Source of the DNA: Mariannaea sp. PMI_226
Lineage: Eukaryota > Ascomycota > Sordariomycetes > Hypocreales > Nectriaceae
Assembly: GCA_024336345.1 (NCBI GenBank)
Contig: JANFOG010000005.1
Span: forward strand, 2,666,001 to 2,730,000
Reading direction: 5' to 3'
Length of the DNA stretch: 64,000 nt
Each line of letters starts with the position of its first letter. Within the stretch, counting starts at the first letter, position 1. The notes below the pieces were generated by a model, which had not been told where the DNA came from, ran no database searches, and was given only the letters and a program-made list of their open reading frames with translations. The translations under genes were made by a program, and so were the position numbers. Positions 11,838-23,896 of the stretch are shown here, in pieces.

Positions 11838-14311
11838 GTAAGATCGAATTGGAGGTAACGAGATGTGTAAAAATTGGAGGTGGGAGTTAAAACAAAAAAG
11901 GGCGGCCACTCTTTCACGATAGGGGGAAGAAGTTATTATCACCTTGCAACGGCTTTTCTTTTTGTCTTCATAGTACATACGGGGGCCCTAGCTCTAAACA
12001 TTACTACATACAGGGCATTAATACAGGGCCGGCTGTAGGCGTTCCGGCTTTAATTGCAGAATTGATTGTACTTTTTTTATTTTATTTTCGTCACTGTCTT
12101 GTTCCTTATGGGTCTTGGGGAGACAGGTGCAAAGTGCTCATAACCAGCTGTCTGTGCTAGATCAGACTCAGATTTGAATATCCCATGTTGGGCTTGAGGC
12201 GAGCATCATGGAATTTTTGTTCAACAGCATGAGCATCAGTCTCCATGTCATGGCATTGCCAAGTTACCCTACATGTGGTTCCTTTTTTTCTTTTGTCTTC
12301 CTCACAAGTTCCCGTAAATACTCGATGGCCCTGTCCATGTCCTTGAAAACGCAACCCCCGCGAATATGAGGATATGATACAGCAGCCATCCAACGCCTTG
12401 CAGGTTGCCTTGCACATCGCCTCGCCTCCATGGCAGCAGGCTCGCGTTTGCAGGCAAAAAGCCCTACATGTTGAGCTTAGAGTAACTCACTCGCACCAGC
12501 CTCGAGCCACAATCGCCACATATAGGAGGCTCAAGTCCCCGTCCCCAAATTTCCTCTTTTTTTTTTTGACAGGCGAAACAGCTTTTTTGGTTTTCTGATA
12601 ACAAACGCTGTGCCAGGTCGCACAAAAGCAGCGCTGCCAGCGCGCAAGGCTAAGCCGTCAGCATCAGCTCACCTCCGCCTCCCGCGTAGCACAGCACTCG
12701 GGGGGCGTGTATGTGCGTGTGTGTGGGGGAGAGAATATCTGACTGGATATGGAGACTAGAAAGAAAAAAAACGTCTAGAAAGACGGAAGAGAACGATTCC
12801 GCTCCCCCTCCGCCACCTTCTAGCCTCTCTACCGTTAGAGTAAACCTAGGTAAAGAAGGATCAGAAGGATTGAGGGGCAGTACGAACCGGGGGAGAGGGG
12901 TTCTAGAGGAGGCTGTTGATGTCATTTTGGGAGGAAGGGTAGTCAAATACATAGATGAAGGGGGGGGGTATTCCAGGAACACAAGGTCAGGTTGTATGCA
13001 AATGTGGCTCTCGAAGGAGCCTGCGATGATAGGTCTAGGGTACATTTTGTGCATCGAGATTTACATCAAGCATCTTCCACTGGAGAGTAGCGGGCTGAAG
13101 AGACTGCGAGGATCTACTTTACATCTCCAAGAACCCGAATCTACTATCTACTGGATGGCGAGATTGTAGTCACCATATCAAAAGAGGAAAACACATCTGA
13201 TTGACGTTTGAACTGTCCAGTCACTTGAGCTGTCACTGCGTTGAGCAAGCTCAAGTCCATTGACGTATGAGAATTCCAACGTTCCGATGTCGACGGGGAT
13301 GGGCTTTACTCCAGGATGAAGACTACTCTGGGCGCTCAGCTTGGGAGCATACTGCTTCACAGGTTGGCTGATGCTATAAACCCCCCTTGTGAGGGATGAG
13401 AAAGAAAGTTGGGGTCATATATGACAGCCATGAAATCCCAATGCTTTCCGAAATGTGTTACCAATCAGTAAGAATGGTCTATGATCACCTAACGAGCACA
13501 CGTTTACATTTTCAGTGTTTACTCTATACTTGTCTCGCTGGCGGTGCTGAAAAAGCCTAACTTCTCAAGTTAAGTGATAGAACCCCCATCGTCGAGACCG
13601 TGTTCATCAACGAGCCATGTAGTTCAATGCTTATATTATAGGCGATCCCTGCGGTATGCGTCACCCATTCCTCAAAGCGGGCAAAATATGTCAGCGAGGT
13701 GACATTGCAGGGATGCTTCAAACACCGGGACAAGCAATTATTACTATTTTCACATATGGGATGAATAGCCTGCAAAGGAATTCATCTGAAGGCCAGTTAC
13801 AGGTTGCTTCTTAAGGGGGCAAGAGGCGTTGCTTGGTGAAGAAGAAAAAATAGATACTTGTACGGAGATGGAGGGCGACACAGAGAATTCCCAGAGACAA
13901 GAAGAAGAGAGCAGAAACACCAGTAGGTCGGGTCAAGTCGTGTTAGAACTTCATATGTTGGTAATATGCCGCCAACAACCCATCCAAAGAGAAATACGAG
14001 ATACAGGGGGAGTGAGCAGCTCAATCGTGCGGCCAGCGCCAGCGTCTCATCTATTCCTGGGGAAGCTTGGCTCGCCCATTGCCTCCCTGGCCAGATTTTT
14101 GATGAAAATGTCGCCGAGCTGTAGGGTAGTCTAGCAGCTTAACTGGGCGATTCCCACCCTTCTTCCATCGGGAGCTGAGTTGTGGAGGAGGAGAAGAACC
14201 AATAACTCTTTCTTGAGCAGTTCACTTGGCGGATCATGCTTGCATTGCATGCATGCATGGCTGCCCGTCAGCATGGGAGGGGAGGGAAGAAAAACAGAGA
14301 GAGAAGAGAAA

Positions 14312-14336
14312 AGAGAGAGAGAGAGAGAGAGAGAGA
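14312..14336. repeat. (GA)n microsatellite
   Basis: Twelve GA units without interruption in the long gene-free region. Confidence 0.9.
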
Positions 14337-14564
14337 ATGGTGGTGTAAATTTGGTATATGATCATCCAAGACGGTGACGGAAATGGTGAGAGTCAGCCTG
14401 GGGGGGCTCGTCAGTTGGTTGCATGGCCCATGAAAGGTCGCTTGTCGTCCTCGAACAAGAAGACGGCCACAGCCGAGTGCTGGCCAGTTTGGAAGGCCAA
14501 GCGACGGATCCGCTGTGCACACTGCGTGCATGAAATATGGCCGTGTTTTAGTGGCCGGCCGGCC

Positions 14565-14627
14565 GCCAGTGCCAGTGCCAGTACCAGTACCAGTACCAGT
14601 ACCAATACCAGCTCCAGCTCCAACTCC
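14565..14627. repeat. Degenerate GCCAGT/ACCAGT hexanucleotide repeat
   Basis: About ten tandem six-base units drift from GCCAGT through ACCAGT to GCTCCA, preceded by GGCCGGCCGGCC. Read on either strand it gives short low-complexity peptides (Ser/Thr or Leu/Val), which are not taken as genes. Confidence 0.85.
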
Positions 14628-17600
14628 AGGAGCTACATTCGAGACCGATGATCCTGCTGAAGTGATTACCTGAGCGGTAGTACAGTACGATGCGGAGTAC
14701 GGGGTAGGTTAATGGATCGGTAATAGTTCACACAGCCGTTTTTGTTTTGGTTGGTGGCGTGCCTCACTGACGGGCGGTTGGGCGGGTCGAGGTTTGTGCC
14801 AAAAATAGGTACCTCACCTTCCATTACCTTGTTATCGTATGCACCCAACTTCCATCGAGCCCTGAGTGTAGTGTAGTATGCTGCTCCCCCCAGAGATCTG
14901 AGTACGTACCGTACACCTATTTTAAAGTCGGGTGCACCCCTGTACTATGTAATAGTACGTGGGGAAATGGCGAATGATGAGCTATAATTATAGCTGTATA
15001 TTCCTTCTGCGCGTATATGACGGCCTAGTGACCGTTGAGATATAGGTAGATGGAGACCTCAGTTGTAGACGTAGGTAGTTTAAATTCTCTCAGATACCTT
15101 GGGCGTGGAGTCTCGTGGTTCATCTCCCCTCCCAGTAATTTGGTACATGTGGTCCCTTGTGTGGAACAGACAGCGGGAGATGTCTTGGCTGTTAAACCCA
15201 GTCAAAATATTTGCCCTGACTTCCACCAATTCGCGCAATCGCACTGATAGGAGGACCACGCAATTGGTGGTGGGCTTGCTTATTGAGCTCTACGCACAGT
15301 AGACTACATCTTCCTACCTATTCCTACCTATGCGACGATCCAGGTAATGAACCTCTGGCGCGTGACAGACACATTTTGGGGTGTTCCCATGGCCGGCGGG
15401 ATGCATGGCATCACTTTGGGGAATGCTCTACATGTACAAGTACGACATTGCGTTACGCACCTTGCCTACGTCCATACTCTGCATTGGGTAGTTTGCCAGC
15501 TGAGCACACCACACCTGTGCTTCCTTTCCTTTCCTGTCCTCCATGCAACTTAAATGGAAACCTCACTTTGCTGCCCTGCCAGAGGGACTGACACGCGCCA
15601 AGGTATTCATTCTATTCGGCAAATCTTGGAGTCATCTGACTGCGTAAGGCTCGCACTCGCTTCCCTGTCCCCCCCCTTGGCAAGCAATGGCTTGAGCACG
15701 TATTTGGGAGTGGTTGTGATTAAGCGCGCGAGCTTTCTGTGGTTTCAATGCCCATCTGTCCATTTATCGATCGCCTCACCCTCCATCATCCATCACCATT
15801 AGCCTACGAAACAAAGGTTGCCGTTTCCGGCCAAAGCTGGGACCCGGAGGGGGGATGCCAATCCCAACCATGGGACGGTCCGGTGCGGTGCGCTTCCCCC
15901 CCCCTCTTCTTCCCGCAATCAAAGACAAGCGACGCGTGCCTCGCGAAAGACAAGCGCCTCCCGAGTCCATGGAATGAATGTTTAATGATTCCTACCACAG
16001 CCGCCCAGACGCGAACGGGGCGAGGAGTTGGGTTATATGTAGTCCTAATGTTTACAGTACACGTAGCCTACATTATCCCCCATCTCATCTCAAAACCTAA
16101 CGGGCTGGAAGCCAAATGGCCCAGCCTACATTGACTGACTGTGAGGAGCCCAATAGCGAATATCCTCATCTTGTGGTCGCCGTCTCCCCTCCCCTCGCCC
16201 AAGAAGCTAAGCTTCACGCACGACGTGCGAACATAAACAAGCGAATAATCTCACGGGTTTAAAAATAGGACGGGAAGCGACAAGCCCGTGGCCAATAACG
16301 GAGCCGGAGCTGGCTCAGCCCCGAATCTCCCCACTCTGCTCTGCTTTAGCCCCAACGCCCGCGCGGCTACAGTGGTGTGGAGTTTTGGCCAGGGAACGCT
16401 CTTACTGGGACTCACAGAGTAAGTTACAGTAGTGCTCCTGGGCAAGGGGAGGGGGGGTCACCCATGCCTCTGTGCAGGGCACTAGTGATCCTTCGATTAT
16501 ACTCGAAGGAGCCATTGTACGAAATGCACGAAGCACAGTCAGTAACAGTATATGCTACGCAGACCAGCAGCCGGGGGGTCGTGGGTGCTGCCATTCGTTG
16601 CCATTATCATTCAAGGGCCCTTTTTTCGGACCAACACTAGAAAACAAAGCTGAAAACCTGAGACGGTCGAAACGACTTTGCTGCTGCCCGTCTATATTCG
16701 AAGAAAAGACTGTTGCAATGCTATTGGCAGGATTCCACTGGGACGGAGCATAATAATAAAGGGTTTTGTTTATTGGACAGGGTACGAACTAAGCGATGGA
16801 TGGATGTTCTCTCTGAACTAGGGGGCTACCTAGCCTTACTTACAGTGCCTTACTTAGGTGGACTTGGACGTTTGAAATTGTGGGCTCGCTGCCCTACAAG
16901 GCAGGACCCAAGTGGAGGGATTTGGGAAGAATGGGGACGGGCACCTGGTCAAGGATCCAGAGGACAGACAAAAGGTGGATGAGGATGGATGAGGGTGGAT
17001 GAGGGTGGTGTCCCTGTCCCCTCCCTTGCCTCCCTTTCCCCTCCCCCAACCCTTGAAGAATCGCGGCAAGGTGCGTGCTGGGGAGTTCAAACACCTCTTC
17101 ACAGACGCCGTCAATCCGGATTCACCCACGCGACCTCACGTACGTAACACTACTAATTGTGTAGTATGCAGTTACAATCCTTTTGTGGAATTGGATTGCG
17201 CAAGTTACTATAGTATTACTTGCACTGATTCAAGTACCTACCTACTTGTAAATGCAAATGCAGCCCCCTGTTTGTGCATGTCTGGCACCTGGGGGAGGGG
17301 GTGGATTGCATGTCTACCTACCTACAGTAGTACATGAGGTCAGATCGTGCCACAGGGGGGAAAATATCTTACAGTACTGTGTAGGTAAGGTACCTACTTA
17401 CACACAATACACACCTTACCTACTCAGGTACCTACCTTAATTAGCTACCTCCTCGCCGTTGTCGTCTGTAAATAGGTATCTTTTTTTCTTTTCCCTGCAA
17501 GTCCGGAAGTGCAGGAAGATGCCCATCATCACATCACACACTCCCACTCCCTCGTTAGTGTAAAATTAGCACGATCTGATGGAAGAACGGGAGTGGGAAA

Positions 17601-18865
17601 GGGGAGGCGGCGCTTAATAGTGCGCTTTTTGCTACCTAACGTAAGTAATAAGCCACTTTCCGGGAACCCTGACATCCGCGTTCTGGGCGAACTGAGCCAC
17701 ACGGCGAACACCTCTCTCCTCCCCCTCCCCTCCTCCCCCCCTCTCCCCCGCCACGATCCGGAATACCCAGAGTCCGGACGATTGCTCCGGCATCCATCGT
17801 ACATAGCCAGGATCGGATTTTTTGAGATATTCCCGATGCCTGCATTGGCTCATCGCTGTCCCTTGTGTGTCTCGGGTGCTAGATTTGGGAAGTGGGTAGG
17901 TACTGTGGCTCACTCAGGTGATTGATTGATTACCTTGATTCTGATCACACCGTTTGCGCAAAGACATTTCGCCCACTGCACGAACTGAACCATCCCCATG
18001 TGCCGTGTGATGATATGCGTTCAACCGCCGCCTTCGTCCCTAGTTCGTGGAAGCAGCCAAACACTTCATCGAGACATAGATGCAGAGATGCAGGAGTGTT
18101 TGTCCTCGCGCTTATGTCGATCAATCAGAAAGCAGCGGGCCGCAAGACGAAATGGTTTTCTAATTATGGGCCGCCCCTAAGTTGCATGGAAGAGTTAGTT
18201 ACTGAATTAGGGAGTGTTTTTGCAGACACACAGACAAGACACCGGGGTCCGGGCGAGGTGGACACAGACACAAGACACAGACGTTTTTCCCGCTTTTCCT
18301 TTCCTATGGTAAATCAGCCTTGCTAGCCCCCCGTTCATAAGGCGTTCTCTATCGTCATCCTCGTTTTTTGGGAACGTAACGTATGTTTTTCCACCGGAAT
18401 CCCAGCGATCCGGACCTTTCAATGCCAAGAGAACGACAGATAGCCGACAGCGCCGCAGTTGCGTTTCTATTCATTCTTTTGCCGCATAGACGCCTATCGA
18501 CTCCCGCAAGGGGGGGAGGGGGGGTTTGGGCACCCGCATCATTCCCTTGACAATGGGTGATGGGTGATGGAGGGGGGAGGGGAGGGGAGGCTTGGATCGC
18601 TGCGGCGTAGTGGCTCCCCAAGTTCCCGCCGCTAAGATTGGAGTCCAGGTTGCCAAGTCGGGGGGCGGATGTTCAGGAATCCAACCAGAAGCCCGACAGG
18701 CTGGGCCCACGGGCGAGTGACGGGCACGCGTGCAAACCTGTATTCGTGAGGTGGAAATGGACGAATAGAGAGGAGTTTGGCTGTTGCTGATGGTCTGCAA
18801 AGTGTGAAAGGTGCCTTGCATTTGGCGCGGGCCATTTGCAAGCACTGGCCCCATGTCCCCGCATG

Positions 18866-18904
18866 TCTCTTTCTCTCTCTGTCTCTCTCTCTCGTCTCTC
18901 TTGT
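18866..18904. repeat. CT-rich simple repeat
   Basis: Interrupted (CT)n tract within the upstream region of the C2H2 regulator. Confidence 0.8.
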
Positions 18905-19087
18905 CGCTGACCCCCCCTCTCACACACACTGAGCACACTCCCACACCCTCAATTCTTCCACTCTATGTATAATATCCATGTTAGACTCACTCGGCTCGTC
19001 CAGTTTACCCTTGTTCAGTACCTGCGCCCCAGGCTCAGCTGACAGGGGCCAGGGTCGACCACCTCCCTGGTTGGAATGGGAAATGGA

Positions 19088-19118
19088 CATGGGCCATGGG
19101 CCATGGGCCATGGGGGGG
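19088..19118. repeat. Tandem CCATGGG repeats
   Basis: Four near-perfect tandem copies of the unit CATGGGC, ending in a G7 run. Each copy contains the CCATGG palindrome. It lies about 650 bp upstream of the regulator ATG. Confidence 0.8.
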
Positions 19119-19758
19119 CATGGCATGGGGGAATTGCCATGGCATGGGATGGATGGGATGCAAGACAGAATTGGGACGGCATTTCTGTTCTCACGCTTTC
19201 TGAAATCATCGCACATCTTCTTTCTCTTACCTTCTTTATTGCCCTTCCCGTTCCCGCATTCTTTACATCATAGCAATGCCTCATTCGGTTCCTATCTTTG
19301 TAGCACGAGCCTCCCCAACCCTGTCCCAGATGCCCTTGCATCAATATCGCCAGCGTTTTGTCTGTCGAGGCTGACATTGTCCAATCTCCTCCTCTGTCTC
19401 TGTCTCTGCTCACTCACTCTCAACCGAACACCCCTTGAGAGATCCATCATCCATCCTTTCCCCCATCTCCTGGTCCATCCGGGGTTCCCTTTCTACGGCG
19501 ACTCCTCCCCGAACTGGCTAGGTTCCTGTTTTTTACTACCCTTTGTTTTTTTTTCTTGCTCTCTCTCCCAGTCCACCTCATCGCCTTGCTTGATATACCT
19601 TACATGATCTAAACTTATCTGCCGAGGTCGCCGTTCAGCCTCCTTGGGGCTGTGTACCTTTTTCGATTCTGGACAACCTCTTCACTTTCCACACCACACA
19701 CCCCCCGAGCTCCCTCCTTAGTTCGATTTGTCCATAATATCAAGGGATTCATTCCATC

Positions 19759-22700
19759 ATGGCTAGTCTCAAGAATATCATCAACTCAGACGACGACTAC
19801 GTCGATCCATCGTCTGAGACTTCAATGCAACCCCTTCCCCCCACCGATTCATCAGCCACTACAGCAAACTATTCTACCACTAGGGCCGATCGATCTACAG
19901 CTGCTACTTCTTTACATAACGACTTGATTGACCCGGCCCGACACTCTTCGAGATTCTTCGCCTGTGAACCACCCTCAGGCTCCGTCTCTGCAGACGTCCT
20001 ACTTGGTCGCCGTCGGAGCAACACCAGTGTCGAGTCATTGGAAACACCCTACGACCCAAACTACGTGATGCCGTCCGGAAGCAATTTCATGAGGCCCATT
20101 CAGAGGAATCCTCCCGCCGAACCACCCATCAAGCTCACTCCTATTACTGGCAAGATTAGTAAAGCCAGGAAGGGCCTGGCAGTTCACAACTGCGACAAGT
20201 GCCCCAAGGTACGGATGTCTTCGATTGGGTATTATTCATTCAAAACATCTGTGCTAACGCTCGCAAACCGTAAAAGACCTTTACCAGGGCAGAGCATTTA
20301 CGGTTTGTCGCTCTTTTACCAGAAATTCGTTCTTCCGAACTACCATATTAACAGTCCCAGACGACATCAACTAACTCATGCGCCACCCGAACTCCATTGC
20401 CCAAAACCAAAATGTGCAAAGACGTTCTACCGAAAGGACTTGCTCGAACGCCATCTGCAGAGACAGTATGTCTTTAAATTTCGATGCTAATGAAGACCTT
20501 CAAGATTACAAGAGACTCACCAAGGCTAACCATGGGTAGTGAAATTGATGATCCAATCAAGAATGACCCGAACCGGTGGTCAAGATACCGTCCCAAGACA
20601 CCTCCTCTGTCGTACGGAACATCGCAACAGGAATCCGGACTTCGATTGCCCCAAGACTTCACCAATCCTCGATCCGAGAGAAGCAACAGTGCATCGGGGA
20701 CAACTACTATGGCACCCGGTCTTTGGTCGTCAACGAGCGGCACCTCTGAAGCAAGTCCAAATCATGCTCCGCGACAGAACCGACCAACGGAGGACTATTC
20801 GCTTCAAAGCCTTCCCAGCGAGTTGCTTTTTGGTCAGACGTCGATGCCAACTATGCAGCCAACGACGACAGCAAGCTTTAGCACGACCTTTGCGGAACCG
20901 AGAACAGTGCCAGAGTTGAGCGCTCTCTTCATCCCTGAGCTCAGCCAGCCCTGGCAGGACAACTCGACCATGCCATCAAGCGCTTCCGAGAGCACGTACT
21001 CGACACCCTCCGACAACACCCAGCGTCATCGTTTGCCTGCTCGAACCTCCAGTGGTGAATGGCCTACCCAGATGCCACTTTACCAAACGTCCAACGAGCC
21101 GCACAGTCCTGTTCTCGACAATGCCACCTATCAAGTCCCCTTTACCTACGCTGGCTCCCCTCCACAACTGTCCCAGCTGGCCTTCGGGGACACCATTGGT
21201 CTTCAATTGCCAGGCTATCTCGAAGACTCGCTCTTTAACCCTGAGCAAATCCAAGCCACTGTTCGTAGCATGCCCCCTCAACTGGCTGTGGGTCAATCAT
21301 CTGAGACTTTAGTCACTCTTCCATCTACAATTCCAACACCAGACGACTACCCCAACGGCACCGGGTGTGACCGTCCGCAGGGGCTTGGCATTCTAGCTCA
21401 TAGAAACTTCGACCCTGTGCCATTGAGCAGAGCGGCCCGCGATGCCATCCCCAGCTACCTTGAAGTCTACTGGCAGAAGGTCCACCCCCTGTACCCCATC
21501 GTACACAGGGCTACGTTTGACTCAGTCACCGAGGACACGGCGGAAGTATACGATCTGCTCCGTTGCGCAATGGCTGCTGTAGCTGCTCAGTACATCCCCG
21601 ACAAGACTCATCGTATGAGAGGGGCCGAACTTCACAACTATGCTTGGCATAAATCCAAGGTGGTGAGTGTGTATATTTGCTTCTAATTTCCTAGTCAAAC
21701 TGATGGTTGGAATGTGCTAACTGGAGACCGAAAAATGTAGTTTACGCAAGCGGATGAGTGGCCACGGCCTGTGCAGCAAACGCTTCTTATTTTGGAGCAC
21801 TATTCTCTTTTCCGAGGCAAGAATAGAGAGTCCTACAAGCCATCACCGCGATTTGGAGCACTCTGCCAAAGGGTTAGTCGGCCTTGATCTCTTTTATGTC
21901 TCATCTCGACTTTTCTTTCTTCTTCGTCTTCTCTTCTTGCTTGGGGTCGTCTCTTCGATCTTTATTTCATACCCCCTTGACTCCCTATTCTCTATTTCCT
22001 GTCTTCTTTTCTTTTCTTTTCTTTTTTCTTTTTTTCTTCATGTCTCTCTCTCTCTCTTTATTTCTATCTATAACGGCTCTGTAAAAGTCTCAAACAGCAG
22101 CTCCAGGGATCAGCCGCTCAACTCCTTTTTACAGGTTATCAGCAATCAAAACCCCTTCGCACCAATCCCCACAGAGCATAATGTGGTAGACCAATGGGTG
22201 TTCTGGGTCGACATGGAAACCAGGCGGCGCCTGTTAGCCGCTTGCTTCATCCTGGATGTCCATAGTGCCCGCTATCATGAACGGCAGCATATGTGCCTTG
22301 GCGTTCATGGTAGCCGGCTTCCCATCCCACTGCTATCTGGCACTGAGAAGCTATGGGAAGCATCTACTCCCCAGGAGTGGATCATCCTGTCGAGAACGAA
22401 TAAACAAATAACACTGGAAGACATCAACTTGACGGCGCTAACACCGGCTTCCATCGCTACAGCGTCGCCTTTTGACGGAGCTATTATGCTGGCGGGGTGC
22501 GCTTTACGTCTAGCACAACGTCAGAATCACAAGGAGCCTAACCTAGTCGAAGACGTGTTTAGTGTTTGTGTCGAGAGCTTTGATATTGCAAGGCTCTTCC
22601 CTACATCTGCCGTTGCAAATACTTACCTCGCACTGCATCACACGCCTCTTCACGTGCTGTTGTCAGTGTCTGGAGACACCTGGGTCTTCAACGAAAAGGT

Positions 22701-23202
22701 TTCTAGCAAAGAGGCCTTTTCTGAACATAAAAAGGATCTCAGCCGATGGCGGGGATCGGGAAATGCAGCGGTGGCAGTTGTATTTGCTGCTCGTGCTTTG
22801 AAAGCCTTCTTCCTACTTTCAAATGCACAACGAGGGACAGAGGGGGACGATATGGAAATCCGAACGAAATCGGCTTCCTGTTGCAAGGATATCTCAGACT
22901 ACTGGGGTATCTACGTTTGCGCTCTGATCTGCTGGGCCTTTGGGTACGCGGGGAAAAGAGCCGTTGGGGCACAACGGGCGTCAGATGAGACCGCCGCCGT
23001 TAGGTGGATCATGACTGTCGCAGACATGGAGCCAGTGGAGGTTCGAGACATGGCCAACGACGACGATAACGCGTATGGAGTGCTGGGCTTGGCGCGGGAA
23101 GAGCTGGAGGCGCAGTGTCTCGGGGAGCGCAACATTCTTCTCCTCGACGCAGTGGGTGTATTAAAGGAGTTGGAGCATAAAGACAATTGGGATTGGTTTT
23201 AA
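19759..23202 (+). CDS. C2H2 zinc-finger regulator with fungal_trans domain
   Basis: Six exons (19759-20208, 20277-20302, 20361-20465, 20540-21662, 21741-21872, 22135-23202) encode 967 aa. Two adjacent C2H2 fingers are rebuilt only after splicing: C145, C148, H161, H165 and C172, C177, H190, H194, each with twelve residues between the last Cys and first His. The middle (about 490 onward, from SYLEVYWQKVHPLYPIVHRATF) is the fungal-specific transcription factor middle-homology domain, continuing with DMETRRRLLAACFILD. So this is a C2H2-type, not Zn2Cys6, member of that regulator class. No Zn2Cys6 motif follows the fingers, unlike Cmr1/Pig1 melanin regulators. Exon 2 is 26 nt. Intron 5 (262 nt) has a strong CCTTTTTACAG acceptor. 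Targets unknown; the nearest genes give no pathway hint. Confidence 0.85.
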
Positions 23203-23840
23203 GGGATCTTCTTTCGCGTATACCATTTGGGTTTTTGACGATTTCATTTCTTGTCTTTTTTTTTCTTTTCTTTTTTCTGCCTTTGATTTCTTTCTCTTCT
23301 TTTCCCTCAACATTTTTATTGTTTGAGGACCAAGTTGTTAAAGCAGTAGTAGACTGCCGTTGTTGTGATTTGGATGTTTCCTATTTTCTTCTTGGGGTCA
23401 TCTTTTCTTCAAAACATACGCATATGCAGGATTGCAGTCGGCGCTATTTGGGCTCAGGATTCATAGAACAGGACGATATGTTGGACATACACACATGGAA
23501 ATGGCTGATTGAATGATGACGGGATGGGATTGTTGGAGCATATTTCTTATTCATATCTTTTTGATACCTTTGATACCTTTTTGCTTTGACGGACATGGTA
23601 GAGAATAGGGATTATTTATTAGATCACATGTCACAGAAGGTGCATTTGTCATTTTTGAATCTTACACCAATACAATATTGATCATGAGACGAGTCTTCAT
23701 AACGGAACACCTTTAGTCCAATGGAAGAGGACGAGAGAGGGGGAAATGACATGTCACTCAAGGACGAGGCAAAATGAAGTGGCAACGTGACGGATGTTTT
23801 GACTGAAACCTTTCTGGTTCCAACCATCTGCGCTGAGCGT

Positions 23841-23896
23841 AAGTATCTGCACGTAAGTATCTGCGCATAAGTATCTGCGCATAAGTATCAGTGTGA
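23841..23896. repeat. 14-nt tandem repeat, four units
   Basis: The unit AAGTATCTGCGCAT is present as four consecutive copies; the first differs at its end (ACGT) and the fourth degenerates after AAGTATC. Confidence 0.85.

Larger units (their letters stand above)
11838..19758. other. 7.9-kb gene-free region upstream of C2H2 regulator
   Basis: No ORF here shows codon bias, a known domain or consistent splice signals. It begins with the PCT1 3' UTR and ends in the CT-rich leader of the regulator (about 19400-19758). In between are a GA repeat (14312-14336), a hexanucleotide repeat (14565-14627), a CT tract (18866-18904), CCATGGG repeats (19088-19118) and many CTACCT/AGGTAG words (for example 17380-17450). 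Long upstream regions are common for fungal regulators; non-coding transcripts are possible but not visible. Confidence 0.55.

Noticed and set aside
12711..13169. 152-codon plus-strand ORF
   Set aside because: Low-complexity purine-rich DNA, no domain, no codon structure.
14358..14651. ORFs over the hexanucleotide repeat, one with a signal-peptide-like Leu/Val start on the minus strand (14411-14623)
   Set aside because: Hydrophobicity comes only from the repeat; no codon bias and no leader.
21754..22134. N-terminal part of the long ORF 21754-23202
   Set aside because: It reads through the 262-nt intron (T/C-rich, hydrophobic nonsense). The fungal_trans domain joins correctly only with exon 5 spliced to 22135.
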